Positions 1 to 12,963 of a stretch of 64,000 nucleotides of DNA are shown piece by piece (the stretch's first letter is position 1; the number at the start of each line of letters is the position of its first letter). The stretch is from an uncultured Duganella sp. GTDB lineage: Bacteria > Pseudomonadota > Gammaproteobacteria > Burkholderiales > Burkholderiaceae. The stretch is taken from NCBI GenBank assembly GCA_946482635.1, contig CAMLSG010000001.1, forward strand, positions 10,339 through 74,338. Direction: 5' to 3'. The position numbers and the translations under genes are program-made. Below the pieces are notes generated by a model. That model was not told the DNA's origin and searched no databases. It was given only the letters and a program-made list of their open reading frames with translations.

Positions 1-46
1 TCTGCACCGCAGGCTGTACTTTCAACCGAACCTTACCCAGGCGACC

Positions 47-1690
47 ATGAACAGAACCACTGCAGCAGAACCGAGCGCGCATCTCGACCAGTTCGCGCGC
101 CAGCACCTTCCACCGGCTGACCAATGGCCGGACCTGGTGTTCGATCTCCCCGAGTTGCAGTACCCGGCGCGCCTGAACTGCGTGGCCGAGATCCTGGACA
201 AGGCCGTTGCCGGCGGTGGTGGAGGGCGCCTTGCACTGCGTGGCGATGGCATCGACTGGACTTACGCCGAACTGCAGCAGCAGGTCGACCGCATCGTCAA
301 TGTGCTGCGCGGTCCAATGGGGCTGGTACCCGGCAACCGCGTGCTGCTGCGCGGGGCCAACCATCCGATGATGGCCGCCGCCGTGCTGGCCGTGCTCAAG
401 GCCGGACTGATCGCTGTTCCCACCATGCCGCTGCTGCGCGCCCGCGAGCTGGGCGTCATCATGCAAAAGGCGCAGGTACAGGCGGTATTGTGCGCCCATG
501 CCTTGCGCGAAGAGATCGAAGCGGCGCCTGGCCGCCCTGAACGCACCCTGTGGTTCAATGTGCCTGCCGACGCCCAGTCCGGCCTGGCGCCGGAAAGCTC
601 GCTCGACGCCCTGATGGCCGGGCAGCCTGCGAGCGCAACGGCTTGCGACACCGCTGCCGACGATATCTGCCTGATCAGCTTCACGTCCGGCACCACCGGC
701 GTCCCAAAAGGCACCATCCACTTCCACCGCGACGTGCTGGCCATCTGCGACTGCTTCCCGCGCCATGTCCTCAAGTCAGGCGCCGACGACCTGTTCATCG
801 GCACCCCGCCGCTTGCCTTTACCTTCGGCCTCGGTGGCCTGCTGCTGTTCCCGCTGCGCGTCGGCGCCGCTTCCGTGTTGCTGGAAAAGCTGACGCCCGA
901 AGCCCTGCTGCAGGCTATCGAAAAATACCGCGCCACCATCTGCTTCACCGCACCGACTTTCTACCGGCAGATGGCCACGCTTGCCGGCAAATACGACTTG
1001 TCCAGCCTGAAGAAGTCCGTCTCGGCCGGCGAAGCCCTGCCGGTCGCCACACGCGAGGCATGGCAGCAAGCTACCGGCCTGCGCATGATCGACGGCATCG
1101 GCGCTACGGAAATGCTGCATATCTTTATCTCCGCCGCGGGCGACGAGATCCGCCCCGGCGCCACCGGCAAGCCGATCCCCGGCTATCGCGCCTGCGTGCT
1201 CGATAACAAGGGCCAGCCGGTTGGCCCCGGCATCGTCGGCCGCCTGGCCGTGAAAGGCCCGACCGGTTGCCGCTACCTGGACGATCCGCGCCAGCGCGAC
1301 TACGTGCTGAATGGCTGGAACCTGACCGGCGACGCCTATGAAATGGATGCCGACGGCTACTTCTTCTACCGTTCGCGCACGGACGACATGATCATCTCCG
1401 CCGGCTACAACATCGCCGGCCCCGAAGTGGAGGACGCATTGCTGCGCCATCCTGCCGTGGCCGAATGCGGCGTGGTCGGCAAGCCGGACGAGGAGCGCGG
1501 ACAGGTGGTGGAAGCGCACGTGGTGCTCAAGCCCGGCTTCGAACCATCGCCCGAAATGGCGGCGCATTTGCAGGACTTCGTCAAGGAACAGATCGCGCCG
1601 TACAAGTATCCGCGCTCGATCCGCTTCCTGACTTCGCTGCCGCGCACCGAAACCGGCAAGCTGCAACGCTTCAAACTCCGTAGCACCTGA
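47..1690 (+). CDS. 2-aminobenzoate-CoA ligase (benzoate-CoA ligase family)
   Basis: Cytosolic adenylate-forming enzyme predicted to activate 2-aminobenzoate (anthranilate) with ATP and CoA. The AMP-binding P-loop-like motif [12 protein letters not shown] lies near residues 211-222. The motif [11 protein letters not shown] is typical of benzoate-CoA ligases, and the C-terminal [10 protein letters not shown] carries the lysine used for adenylation. Length (547 residues) is normal for the family. The ATG at 47 follows a weak purine-rich stretch. The next gene begins 8 bases after its stop and encodes a 2-aminobenzoyl-CoA monooxygenase/reductase, so the aminobenzoate substrate is inferred from context. 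The protein itself could equally activate benzoate or salicylate. Named abmG in Azoarcus evansii by function; I am sure of the family and moderately sure of the substrate. Confidence 0.87.
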   Translation: MNRTTAAEPSAHLDQFARQHLPPADQWPDLVFDLPELQYPARLNCVAEILDKAVAGGGGGRLALRGDGIDWTYAELQQQVDRIVNVLRGPMGLVPGNRVLLRGANHPMMAAAVLAVLKAGLIAVPTMPLLRARELGVIMQKAQVQAVLCAHALREEIEAAPGRPERTLWFNVPADAQSGLAPESSLDALMAGQPASATACDTAADDICLISFTSGTTGVPKGTIHFHRDVLAICDCFPRHVLKSGADDLFIGTPPLAFTFGLGGLLLFPLRVGAASVLLEKLTPEALLQAIEKYRATICFTAPTFYRQMATLAGKYDLSSLKKSVSAGEALPVATREAWQQATGLRMIDGIGATEMLHIFISAAGDEIRPGATGKPIPGYRACVLDNKGQPVGPGIVGRLAVKGPTGCRYLDDPRQRDYVLNGWNLTGDAYEMDADGYFFYRSRTDDMIISAGYNIAGPEVEDALLRHPAVAECGVVGKPDEERGQVVEAHVVLKPGFEPSPEMAAHLQDFVKEQIAPYKYPRSIRFLTSLPRTETGKLQRFKLRST

Positions 1691-1698
1691 GGAATCGC

Positions 1699-4080
1699 AT
1701 GAATATCGTTTGCATTGGCGGCGGTCCGGCCGGCCTGTATTTTGCCCTGCTGATGAAGAAGCAGGACCCGTCGCACCGCATTGTCGTGGTCGAGCGCAAC
1801 CGGCCTTACGATACCTTCGGCTGGGGCGTGGTGTTTTCCGACCAGACGCTGGGCAACCTGGTGGCAGCCGACGAAAAGACGGCGCGCGAAATCCTGCAGT
1901 CCTTCAATCACTGGGACGATATCGACGTTTTCTTCAAGGGGCAGAAGGTCACCTCGGGCGGGCACGGCTTCTGCGGCATCGGCCGCAAGCGCCTGCTGAA
2001 CATCCTTCAGCAGCGCTGCGAAGAGCTGGGCGTGGAACTGGTGTTCGAGACCGATGTGCAGGACGACCGCGAGCTGGCGGCACGTTACGACGCCGACCTG
2101 GTGATCGCATCGGATGGCCTGAATTCGCGCGTCCGCACCCGCTACGAGGCGACCTTCCAGCCGATGATCGAAGCGCGCCAGTGCCGCTTCGTCTGGCTGG
2201 GCACGACGAAGAAGTTCGATGCCTTCACCTTCGATTTCCAGCAAACGGAGCATGGCTGGTTCCAGGCGCATATCTACCAGTACGACGGCGAGACCTCGAC
2301 CTTCATCATCGAAACCCCGGAGTCCGTGTGGCGCGCTGCCGGGCTGGAAGACATGTCGCAGGACGAAGCATTGGCCTGGTGCGAGAAGCTGTTTGCCGAC
2401 CGGCTGGAAGGGCACAAGCTGATGTCCAACGCCGCCCACCTGCGCGGTTCGAACGTCTGGATCAAGTTTCCGCGCATCGTGTGCCAGCAGTGGGTGCACT
2501 GGAATGGCGACGTGCCGGTAGTCCTGATGGGCGACGCGGCGCATACCGCGCACTTCTCGATCGGCTCCGGCACCAAGCTGGCGCTGGAAGATGCGATCGA
2601 GCTGGCGCGCTGCTTCTCCGTACATGGCAACGCGCGCGATGCCTTGGCCGCCTACCAGGAAGTGCGCGCCGTCGAAGTGCTGAAGATCCAGAGCGCAGCC
2701 CGCAATTCAATGGAATGGTTCGAGAACGTGCAGCGCTACACGGCGATGGAAGCACCGCAATTCGCCTATTCGATGCTGACCCGCAGCCAGCGCCTGTCGC
2801 ATGAAAACCTGCGCGTGCGCGACAAGGACTATGTGGCCGGCTTCGAGCGCTGGCTGGGCGAACGGGCTTTTGCGCAGTCCGGGCTGGCGGCGCCGGCGCT
2901 CCCGGCCGGCCGTTCGATTCCACCCATGTTCACGCCTTACAAAGTACGCGGGCTGGTTCTGAAAAACCGCATCGTGGTGTCGCCAATGGCGCAATACAGC
3001 GCGGTCGATGGCTGCGTCGGCGACTGGCATATGGCGCACCTGGGCGCGCGCGCCATGGGCGGCGCGGCGCTGGTGATGGCGGAGATGACCTGCGTTTCCG
3101 CCGATGCGCGCATTACGCCGTTCTGCCCCGGCATGTACGCCCCCGCGCACACGATGGCGTGGAAACGCATCGTCGACTTCGTCCACCAGAATACGGACGC
3201 CAAAATCGGCCTGCAGCTCGGCCACGCCGGCGCCAAGGGATCGACCCGCGCCATGTGGGATGGCATCGACCTGCCGCTCGATAAAGGCAACTGGCCGCTG
3301 GTGGCGGCGTCGCAGCAGCAATACCTGGCCGGCGTGTCGCAGGTGGCCCGCACTGCCAGCACCGAAGACATGCGCCGTATCGAGGCCGATTTCGTGCGCG
3401 CCACGCTGGCGGCAGAAGAAGCGGGCTTCGACTGGCTGGAGCTGCATTGCGCGCACGGCTACCTGCTGTCGTCCTTCATCTCGCCGCTGACCAATGAGCG
3501 CGGCGACGAATATGGCGGCTCGCTGGAGAACCGCTGCCGCTTCCCCTTGCGCGTGTTCAAGGCCATGCGTGCAGCCTGGCCGGCGCATAAGCCGATGAGC
3601 GTGCGCATTTCGGCACACGACTGGGTGGAAGGCGGCATCACACCGGACGATGCGGTGCAGGTTGCGCGCCTGTTCAAGCAGGCGGGCGCCGACATGATCG
3701 ACTGTTCCTCGGGGCAGGTCAGCAAGCTGGAAAAGCCGATATTCGGCCGCATGTTCCAGACGCCGTTCGCGGACCGCGTGCGCAACGAGGCGGAGATTCC
3801 GACGATCGCGGTCGGCTCGATTTTCGAAGCCGACCACGCCAACGGCATCATCGCTGCAGGCCGTGCGGACCTGTGCGCGGTGGGGCGCCCGCACCTCGCC
3901 AATCCAGCGTGGACGCTTGCCGAGGCGGCCAACCTTGGCTACACCCCTGTGTCCTGGCCGAAGCAGTACCTGGCCGGCAAGCAGCAGCTTGAGCGCAACC
4001 TCGAACGCGAGCGCCAGCTGGCTGCAGCCAGCGCCGGACTGACGCCGCAGCAGGTCGCTGCCAAATTGCTGGAGGGCTGA
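1699..4080 (+). CDS. abmA: 2-aminobenzoyl-CoA monooxygenase/reductase, two-domain flavoprotein (AbmA type)
   Basis: A natural fusion of two flavoenzymes. Residues 1 to about 400 form a salicylate-hydroxylase-like FAD monooxygenase, with the dinucleotide motif [12 protein letters not shown] at the N-terminus and the second FAD motif [14 protein letters not shown] near residue 277. From about residue 410 to 780 follows an old-yellow-enzyme FMN reductase, beginning [17 protein letters not shown]. This architecture matches the Azoarcus evansii enzyme that hydroxylates and then reduces 2-aminobenzoyl-CoA to a non-aromatic oxo-cyclohexene carbonyl-CoA. Annotation pipelines also call such proteins bifunctional salicylyl-CoA 5-hydroxylase/oxidoreductase. 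The ATG at 1699 follows the GAGGAATC ribosome site. The gene is in an operon with the ligase upstream and an SDR starting 2 bases after its stop. Confidence 0.9.
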   Translation: MNIVCIGGGPAGLYFALLMKKQDPSHRIVVVERNRPYDTFGWGVVFSDQTLGNLVAADEKTAREILQSFNHWDDIDVFFKGQKVTSGGHGFCGIGRKRLLNILQQRCEELGVELVFETDVQDDRELAARYDADLVIASDGLNSRVRTRYEATFQPMIEARQCRFVWLGTTKKFDAFTFDFQQTEHGWFQAHIYQYDGETSTFIIETPESVWRAAGLEDMSQDEALAWCEKLFADRLEGHKLMSNAAHLRGSNVWIKFPRIVCQQWVHWNGDVPVVLMGDAAHTAHFSIGSGTKLALEDAIELARCFSVHGNARDALAAYQEVRAVEVLKIQSAARNSMEWFENVQRYTAMEAPQFAYSMLTRSQRLSHENLRVRDKDYVAGFERWLGERAFAQSGLAAPALPAGRSIPPMFTPYKVRGLVLKNRIVVSPMAQYSAVDGCVGDWHMAHLGARAMGGAALVMAEMTCVSADARITPFCPGMYAPAHTMAWKRIVDFVHQNTDAKIGLQLGHAGAKGSTRAMWDGIDLPLDKGNWPLVAASQQQYLAGVSQVARTASTEDMRRIEADFVRATLAAEEAGFDWLELHCAHGYLLSSFISPLTNERGDEYGGSLENRCRFPLRVFKAMRAAWPAHKPMSVRISAHDWVEGGITPDDAVQVARLFKQAGADMIDCSSGQVSKLEKPIFGRMFQTPFADRVRNEAEIPTIAVGSIFEADHANGIIAAGRADLCAVGRPHLANPAWTLAEAANLGYTPVSWPKQYLAGKQQLERNLERERQLAAASAGLTPQQVAAKLLEG

Positions 4081-4082
4081 AC

Positions 4083-4886
4083 GTGGCGCTTACCGGTCAC
4101 CATGCATTCATCACCGGCGGCAGCCGGGGTATCGGGCTGGCCAGCGCGCGCGCATTGCTCGCGCAGGGCGCCAGTGTGACGATTGCCGGCCGCGACGCAG
4201 CGGCGCTCGAATGCGCGGCCGAATCGCTGCGGGCCGGGAGCGCTCAAACCGGCACGCCGGCTGTGCTGCGGCCGCGAGTGGACGTCTGCGTATTGGACGT
4301 GACCGACGAAGCGGCCGTCCACGCCGCCATTGCAAGCGCTGCGCAGCAACTCGGCCCCATTACCATCCTGCTGAACAATGCAGGGCAGGCGCGGCCCGCG
4401 CCATTTTCGAAGACCACTTCCCGGCATTGGCAACAGATGCTCGATGTGAACCTGACCGGCGCCTTCCACTGCACGCAAGCGGTGTTGCCGCAAATGCTGG
4501 AAAAAGGCTGGGGCAGGATCATCAACATCGCCTCGACTGCGGGCCTGAAAGGCTACAAATATGTCAGCGCCTACGTCGCCGCCAAGCATGGCCTGGTCGG
4601 CCTGACAAAGGCACTGGCGCTGGAGCTGGCGACGAAAAACATTACGGTCAACGCTGTCTGCCCCGGCTACACCGAGACCGATATCGTGCATGAAGCCATC
4701 GCCAACATCATGCAGAAAACCGGCCGCACCGAAGAACAGGCGCGGGCCGAACTGGCGGCAGGCAATCCGCAACAGAAACTGGTGCAGGTCGAGGAAGTCG
4801 CCAACGCCGTGGCCTGGCTCTGCCAGCCGGCGTCCGGCGCAATGACCGGCCAATCCATCGCCGTCGCCGGCGGTGAAGTCATGTAA
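4083..4886 (+). CDS. SDR-family NAD(P)-dependent dehydrogenase of the aminobenzoyl-CoA pathway
   Basis: Classical short-chain dehydrogenase of 267 residues. It has the cofactor motif TGGSRGIG near residue 10, NNAG near residue 98, and the catalytic Tyr164/Lys168 in YVAAK. The GTG start at 4083 lies 2 bases after the monooxygenase stop and gives the expected SDR N-terminus. A slightly longer than usual segment around residues 43-72 separates the Rossmann start from the VLDVTD motif. In this operon it most likely oxidises a hydroxyacyl-CoA intermediate in the beta-oxidation-like lower pathway. The exact substrate cannot be read from sequence. Confidence 0.85.
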   Translation: MALTGHHAFITGGSRGIGLASARALLAQGASVTIAGRDAAALECAAESLRAGSAQTGTPAVLRPRVDVCVLDVTDEAAVHAAIASAAQQLGPITILLNNAGQARPAPFSKTTSRHWQQMLDVNLTGAFHCTQAVLPQMLEKGWGRIINIASTAGLKGYKYVSAYVAAKHGLVGLTKALALELATKNITVNAVCPGYTETDIVHEAIANIMQKTGRTEEQARAELAAGNPQQKLVQVEEVANAVAWLCQPASGAMTGQSIAVAGGEVM

Positions 4887-4898
4887 GGAACCGGAACG

Positions 4899-5384
4899 AT
4901 GCAACTGGACTTCGAAAGCCGCCTGACCAACGACCACCATCAGTCGCTGAAACTGTGGCTGCGCATGCTCTCCTGCACAACCAAGATCGAAGCCGAAATC
5001 CGCAGCCGCCTGCGCACCGAGTTCGGCATCACGCTGCCGCGCTTCGACCTGATGGCGCAGCTTGAGCGCCACCCCGAAGGCCTGCGCATGGGCGAACTCT
5101 CCAAGCGCATGATGGTCACGGGCGGCAATGTCACCGGCATCACCGACCAATTGGAGCAGGAAAACCTGGTGGTGCGCGTGCCGGATCCGAAAGACGGCCG
5201 CGCCTTCAGCGTCAAGCTCACGCCGGCCGGCCGCAAGGCTTTCGCGCAGATGGCCGAAGTCCACGAAAGCTGGGTCGCCGAGCTGCTGCAAGAGATTTCG
5301 CAAGAAGACAAAGGACAGCTCATCGAACTGCTGTCGCAAATGAAGGGCCACCTGTACGCCCGCGAACAAAAGGACAAACCATGA
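4899..5384 (+). CDS. MarR-family transcriptional regulator
   Basis: A 161-residue winged-helix protein of MarR type, with the DNA-binding region around residues 45-105 (phrases such as [14 protein letters not shown] and [16 protein letters not shown]) followed by a wing and a dimerisation helix. It sits inside the catabolic operon, and its stop overlaps the hydratase start by an ATGA. Such regulators commonly respond to the aromatic acyl-CoA of their own pathway. Repression of this operon relieved by 2-aminobenzoyl-CoA is therefore a reasonable inference, but no operator could be identified because the promoter region lies outside or at the very edge of the window. Confidence 0.88.
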   Translation: MQLDFESRLTNDHHQSLKLWLRMLSCTTKIEAEIRSRLRTEFGITLPRFDLMAQLERHPEGLRMGELSKRMMVTGGNVTGITDQLEQENLVVRVPDPKDGRAFSVKLTPAGRKAFAQMAEVHESWVAELLQEISQEDKGQLIELLSQMKGHLYAREQKDKP

Positions 5385-6235
5385 AATACCTGCAAGGGGA
5401 ACCGCAAGACCTGCCAGGCAACCGCGCGCAACTCGCGGCATACCAGGCCAAACACTTCCAGTTCACGGTGGAGCAGGGCGTCGCCACGCTCACGCTGGAC
5501 CGCCCCGAGCGCAAGAATCCGCTCACCTTCGATTCCTACTCCGAATTGCGCGAACTGTTCCGCGCACTGGCCTATGCCGATGACGTCAAGGTCATCGTCA
5601 TCACCGGAGCCGGCGAGAATTTCTGCTCCGGCGGCGACGTGCATGAAATCATCGGCCCGCTGACCAAGCTCGATATGCCTGGCCTGCTGGCCTTCACCCG
5701 CATGACCGGCGACGTGGTCAAGGCCATGCGCGCCTGCCCGCAACCGGTGATCGCCGCTATCGACGGCGTGTGTGCCGGCGCCGGTTCCATGCTGGCCCTG
5801 GGTTCGGACATCCGCCTCGGCACGGAACGCAGCAAGACAGCCTTCCTGTTCACCCGCGTCGGCCTGGCCGGCTGCGACATGGGCGCCTGCGCCTTGCTGC
5901 CGCGCGTGATTGGCCAGGGACGCGCCGCCGAATTGCTGTACACCGGCCGCTCGATGTCCGGCACGGAAGGCGAGCGCTGGGGCTTCTTCAACAGCCTGCA
6001 CGCGCCGGAAAACCTGCTCGCTGCAGCGCAAGCCTTCGCGCAGGGCCTGGCCAGCGGCCCGACCTTTGCGCACGGCATGACCAAGAAGATGTTGCAGCAG
6101 GAATGGAATATGGGCGTGGACGAAGCCATCGAAGCCGAGGCGCAGGCGCAGGCCATCTGCATGGCTACCAACGACTTCCACCGCGCCTACCATGCGTTCG
6201 TGGCGAAGCAAAAACCGGTTTTTGAGGGCGACTGA
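5381..6235 (+). CDS. Enoyl-CoA hydratase/isomerase family protein
   Basis: Crotonase-fold protein of 284 residues. An N-terminal extension of about 25 residues precedes the core. The oxyanion-hole segments are visible as [10 protein letters not shown] around residue 83 and the [15 protein letters not shown] region around residue 131. It should act on the ring-derived CoA thioester produced by the monooxygenase/reductase, by hydration or hydrolytic ring opening. The ATG at 5381 overlaps the marR stop (ATGA), indicating translational coupling, and the dehydrogenase start follows 1 base after its stop. The family is clear; the precise reaction is inferred from operon membership. Confidence 0.87.
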   Translation: MKYLQGEPQDLPGNRAQLAAYQAKHFQFTVEQGVATLTLDRPERKNPLTFDSYSELRELFRALAYADDVKVIVITGAGENFCSGGDVHEIIGPLTKLDMPGLLAFTRMTGDVVKAMRACPQPVIAAIDGVCAGAGSMLALGSDIRLGTERSKTAFLFTRVGLAGCDMGACALLPRVIGQGRAAELLYTGRSMSGTEGERWGFFNSLHAPENLLAAAQAFAQGLASGPTFAHGMTKKMLQQEWNMGVDEAIEAEAQAQAICMATNDFHRAYHAFVAKQKPVFEGD

Positions 6236-6236
6236 G

Positions 6237-7397
<1,161 letters not shown>

Positions 7398-7406
7398 GGA
7401 GTCACT

Positions 7407-7799
7407 ATGCAAGTATTACAACCGCCAGGCTGGGCGCGTCCACGCGGCTATTCGAATGGCATCGCGGCCACCGGCCGCATGGTGTTTGTCAGCGGCATGA
7501 TCGGCTGGGATGCAAATTGCGAATTCCAAACAGATGATTTCGCGGGACAAGTCCGCCAGGCCATGGAAAACATCCTGACCGTACTGAAGGAAGCGGGCGG
7601 CGGCCCACAGCATATCGCCCGCATGACCTGGTACGTGGTGGATAAGCACGAATACATGGGGGCTTACAAGGAGATCGGGGCCATTTACCGCGAGCTGATC
7701 GGCAATCACTATCCGGCCATGACGGCAGTGGAAGTTGCCGGCCTGCTGGAAGCGCGCGCTCGGGTGGAGATCGAGGTCACGGCAGTCGTGCCCGCGTAG
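7407..7799 (+). CDS. RidA/YjgF-family enamine/imine deaminase
   Basis: A 130-residue RidA-fold protein, beginning with the typical PPGWARPRGYSNGI-like opening and ending ARARVEIEVTAVVPA, where the conserved Arg and Glu of the active site are found. RidA proteins hydrolyse reactive enamines and imines, releasing ammonia. It is the last gene of the 2-aminobenzoate operon, 9 bases after the acyl-CoA dehydrogenase stop. The pathway must remove the amino group of an amino-cyclohexene carbonyl-CoA, chemically an enamine, so a dedicated deaminating role is attractive. That role is inference. Confidence 0.88.
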   Translation: MQVLQPPGWARPRGYSNGIAATGRMVFVSGMIGWDANCEFQTDDFAGQVRQAMENILTVLKEAGGGPQHIARMTWYVVDKHEYMGAYKEIGAIYRELIGNHYPAMTAVEVAGLLEARARVEIEVTAVVPA

Positions 7800-7810
7800 T
7801 TTTAACGAAG

Positions 7811-7819
7811 TGCTATAGT
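7811..7819 (+). promoter_or_regulatory. Extended -10 promoter element for the PEP-CTERM gene
   Basis: TGCTATAGT fits an extended -10 element (TG-N-TATAAT-like), 23 bases before the start codon at 7842. No convincing -35 box is seen upstream. A good ribosome site, GGAGGT, follows at 7829-7833. The site suggests the gene is transcribed independently of the preceding operon. Confidence 0.4.
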
Positions 7820-7841
7820 CCGGCCGTGGAGGTGCAATGCC

Positions 7842-9878
<2,037 letters not shown>

Positions 9879-9997
9879 ATGGCCTCCGGCGACAGTTTGG
9901 CCAACTGTGGAGCAAGGCCCGTAAGGATATATTGAGATTGGACAGGAAGCTTTCGAAAAAGTTCCGGAGAAAAGCAGAAAGGGAGCGGGGGAGCTAT

Positions 9998-10072
9998 TGG
10001 TCCCCCCGACTGGAATCGAACCAGTATCCCACGCTTAGGAGGCATGTGCACTATCCATTGTGCTACGGGGAG
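9998..10072 (-). tRNA. tRNA-Arg (anticodon CCT)
   Basis: Folded by hand on the minus strand. The acceptor stem CTCCCCG pairs with CGGGGGG (one G-T). The D arm is GCAC/GTGC, and the anticodon arm CATGC/GCGTG has loop CTCCTAA giving anticodon CCT. A four-base variable loop is followed by the T arm ACTGG/CCAGT with loop TTCGATT. The discriminator A and an encoded CCA end at 9998. It reads AGG codons. No prophage or integrase lies beside it. Confidence 0.92.
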
Positions 10073-10151
10073 GACGCAAAGCGAGCGCAATTATAGCTGA
10101 CAGGCTGGCAACAGGTAAAATGCTCGTTTTTCCGTCCCTATTTGCACTCCA

Positions 10152-12068
10152 ATGGCTGTCATTTCCTTAACATCCGCACAACTGGCTTTTGGCCACCACG
10201 CCCTGCTGGACCACGCTGAATTCTCCCTGGAAACCGGGGAGCGGGTTGGCCTGATCGGGCGCAACGGCACCGGCAAGTCCTCCTTGCTGAAAATTATCGC
10301 CGGCATGCAGAAGCTGGATGACGGCCTGCTGGTCATGCAGCAGGGCCTAAAAATCGTCTACGTCGAGCAGGAGCCGCAATTCGAGGCGGGTCATACGGTG
10401 CATGACGCCGTGGCCACCGGCCTGGGCGAACTGCCGGCGCTGCGCAAGGAATACGACGCACTGACCAGCCAGTTCGGCCAGGGTGACGATGACAAGCTGA
10501 TGGAACGCATGCACGATATCCAGGTCCTGCTGGACGCGGGCGATGCCTGGAACCTCGATAACAAGGTCGAAAACGTACTGGGCCGCCTGAACCTGGATGG
10601 TTCGGTGCTGGTGGAAACCCTGTCCGGCGGTACCAAGAAGCGCGCCGCACTGGCACGCGCCCTGGTTGGCGCACCGGACGTGCTGCTGCTGGACGAGCCG
10701 ACCAACCACCTCGACTTCAGCTCGATCCAGTGGCTGGAAAGCCTGCTGCGCGATTTCAAGGGCAGCATCCTGTTCATCACCCACGACCGTTCCTTCCTGG
10801 ATAACGTGGCGACCCGCATTATCGAACTGGATCGCGGCACCTTACTGTCCTACCCGGGCAACTTCAGCACTTACCAGACCCGCAAGCAGGAGCAGTTGGC
10901 AATCGAGGAAGTGGAAAACGCCAAGTTCGACAAGGTGCTGGCGCAGGAAGAAGTGTGGATCCGCAAGGGCGTCGAAGCACGCCGCACCCGTAATGAAGGC
11001 CGGGTGCGCCGCCTGGAACGCCTGCGCGAGCAGCGTTCCGCGCGCCGCGACCAGCAAGGCCAGGTGCGCCTGGAGGTAGGCACCGGCGAACGTTCCGGCA
11101 AGATCGTGGCCGAACTGGAAAACGTCAGCAAGGACTTCGGCGAAAAAGTCATCGTACGCGACTTCAGCTCGATCATCATGCGCGGCGACAAGGTTGGCCT
11201 GATCGGCCCGAACGGCGCCGGCAAGACCACCTTGCTCAAGCTGATCCTCGGTGAAGAGCAGGCCGACGCCGGCACCATCAAGCAAGGCACCAAATTGCAG
11301 GTCGCATACTTCGACCAGATGCGCGCGCAGTTGAACGACAACGCGACGCTGGCCGATACCATTTCGCCCGGGTCCGACTGGGTCGAAATCAATGGCCAGC
11401 GCAAGCACGTCATGAGCTACCTGGGCGACTTCCTGTTCGAACCGCAACGCGCGCGTTCGCTGGTGAGTTCGCTGTCCGGCGGCGAACGCAATCGCTTGCT
11501 GCTGGCGCGCCTGTTCGCCAAGCCGGCCAATGTCCTGGTGCTGGACGAACCGACCAACGACCTCGACATCGATACGCTGGAATTGCTGGAAGAATTGCTG
11601 GAGGATTACGCCGGCACCGTGTTCCTGGTCAGCCACGACCGCATGTTCCTCGATAACGTGGTGACCCAGGTGATCGTCGCCGAAGGGCAGGGCAAGTGGA
11701 AAGAATATGTCGGCGGCTATAGCGATTGGGAGCGCGTGCGTGACGCCAGTGCCGCAGCACCGGCGCAGAAAAAAGCGGAAGTCAAGCCTGCCGCAGCTGC
11801 ACCTGCACCAGCACCAGCCGCGCCAGCACAGGCCAAGGCGAAAAAACTCAGCTACAAAGAACAGCGCGAGCTGGAAGAGTTGCCGCAACTCATTGCCAAA
11901 CTGGAAGATGAACAGACAGCGCTGAACCTCACGCTGTCCGATCCGGACTTCTATAAGAAGACGCCAGCGGAAGCAAAGCGCCTCAACGAACGTATCGCAC
12001 AGATTGAAGAAGAGCTGATGACCGCGCTGGAACGTTGGGAAGCAATCGAATCCCGCAACAACGTTTGA
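10152..12068 (+). CDS. uup: ABC-F family ATPase Uup
   Basis: A 638-residue soluble protein with two ABC ATPase domains and no membrane segments. Domain 1 has Walker A GRNGTGKSS near residue 36, signature LSGGTKKR near 158 and Walker B VLLLDEPTNHLD. Domain 2 has GPNGAGKTT near 356, LSGGERNR near 445 and VLVLDEPTNDLD. An Ala/Pro-rich linker (about residues 535-565) joins the C-terminal coiled-coil domain starting KKLSYKEQRELEELP, which is the hallmark of Uup among ABC-F proteins. ABC-F factors act on the ribosome E site; Uup is linked to ribosome rescue/assembly and to transposon excision phenotypes. It stands alone, divergent from the tRNA. Confidence 0.92.
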   Translation: MAVISLTSAQLAFGHHALLDHAEFSLETGERVGLIGRNGTGKSSLLKIIAGMQKLDDGLLVMQQGLKIVYVEQEPQFEAGHTVHDAVATGLGELPALRKEYDALTSQFGQGDDDKLMERMHDIQVLLDAGDAWNLDNKVENVLGRLNLDGSVLVETLSGGTKKRAALARALVGAPDVLLLDEPTNHLDFSSIQWLESLLRDFKGSILFITHDRSFLDNVATRIIELDRGTLLSYPGNFSTYQTRKQEQLAIEEVENAKFDKVLAQEEVWIRKGVEARRTRNEGRVRRLERLREQRSARRDQQGQVRLEVGTGERSGKIVAELENVSKDFGEKVIVRDFSSIIMRGDKVGLIGPNGAGKTTLLKLILGEEQADAGTIKQGTKLQVAYFDQMRAQLNDNATLADTISPGSDWVEINGQRKHVMSYLGDFLFEPQRARSLVSSLSGGERNRLLLARLFAKPANVLVLDEPTNDLDIDTLELLEELLEDYAGTVFLVSHDRMFLDNVVTQVIVAEGQGKWKEYVGGYSDWERVRDASAAAPAQKKAEVKPAAAAPAPAPAAPAQAKAKKLSYKEQRELEELPQLIAKLEDEQTALNLTLSDPDFYKKTPAEAKRLNERIAQIEEELMTALERWEAIESRNNV

Positions 12069-12147
12069 TGTAACTCAATCCACAGTTTGCACTTTCTCAC
12101 TTTCGTGCGCTTGCGCACGATTGCCCGCTGTAATATCTGACAACCTT

Positions 12148-12175
12148 AATGCCGAGGCAGTCTTGCTTCGGCATT
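12148..12175 (+). terminator. Strong hairpin between uup and the polysaccharide locus
   Basis: A near-perfect 12-base-pair stem: AATGCCGAGGCA at 12148-12159 pairs with TGCTTCGGCATT at 12164-12175 (one G-T pair), with a four-base loop. It follows uup by 80 bases. There is only a short T stretch after it, so it could be a terminator, an attenuator or an mRNA processing site. It contains the first ATG of the downstream reading frame, which argues against that ATG being the start. Confidence 0.55.
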
Positions 12176-12196
12176 TCCAACGGGAAGGCAGATATC

Positions 12197-12940
12197 GTGA
12201 CTTTACAGCAGCCACCTAAGCGCATTTCCCAACAGCCGCAGGCGACAGCGGCTGCGGCGCCTGTGCTCGCACTGCGCGCCCATGGCAGCGGCGCCATGCC
12301 GCGCGTGCTGCCGTTCGCCACCTTCATTGTTTTCATCATCTTCGCCGACGTGCTTGAACGATTCGGTGCGCACGCGAACACCATGCGCTGGCTGTATCCT
12401 GCCAAGATCGCGCTGGTGCTGGCCATGCTGCTGGCGTGGCGCAAGCACTACCGGGAGTTACGCGCATTGCCTGCACGGCGCGATGCATTCCTTGCTCTCG
12501 GCATCGGTGCCGGCGTCTTCGTGCTGTGGATTGCCCTCGATGCGAGCTGGATGCAAATTGGCGCGCCGCGCGGCTTCGATGCGCTAGGCAGCGATGGCCG
12601 CATCGACTGGCCGCTGGTGGCCGTGCGCGCTTTCGGCGCGGCGCTGGTGGTGCCCATGATGGAGGAACTATTCTGGCGTTCCTTTCTGTTGCGCTGGCTT
12701 GAACAGCGCGACTTCCTGTCACTGCGGCCGGCACGCTGCGGCATGCGCGCGGTGGCGATTTCTGTTCTTCTGTTCGGTATCGAACATAACTTGTGGCTGG
12801 CCGGCATCTTCGCTGGCCTTGCCTACACCTTGTTGTACATGCGCAGCGAAACGCTGTGGACTCCCATCCTGGGACATGCCGTGACGAACGGCCTGTTGGC
12901 TGCCTGGATCATGGTGACCGGCAGCTGGACCTATTGGTAG
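12197..12940 (+). CDS. CAAX prenyl protease-related (CPBP) membrane protein, exosortase-associated
   Basis: Integral membrane protein of about 247 residues. The motifs of CPBP/CAAX intramembrane proteases are present: MMEELFWRSFLLRW (Glu-Glu-x-x-x-Arg), FGIEHNLWLAG (His) and GHAVTNGLLAAW (His/Asn). It resembles the CAAX-protease-related family found beside exosortase genes (TIGR03008-like). Its position at the head of the EpsL-EpsI block supports this. I place the start at the GTG 12197, preceded by GGGAAGG. An in-frame ATG at 12149 lies within a strong hairpin and has no ribosome site. The substrate is unknown; maturation of PEP-CTERM or EPS proteins is a guess from context. Confidence 0.75.
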   Translation: MTLQQPPKRISQQPQATAAAAPVLALRAHGSGAMPRVLPFATFIVFIIFADVLERFGAHANTMRWLYPAKIALVLAMLLAWRKHYRELRALPARRDAFLALGIGAGVFVLWIALDASWMQIGAPRGFDALGSDGRIDWPLVAVRAFGAALVVPMMEELFWRSFLLRWLEQRDFLSLRPARCGMRAVAISVLLFGIEHNLWLAGIFAGLAYTLLYMRSETLWTPILGHAVTNGLLAAWIMVTGSWTYW

Positions 12941-12963
12941 TGTTAAAAGAGGCTAAAAATAAT

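Noticed and set aside
12149..12196. ATG at 12149 as start of the CAAX-protease-like gene
   Set aside because: It lies in the stem of a strong hairpin with no ribosome site; GTG 12197 has GGGAAGG upstream.
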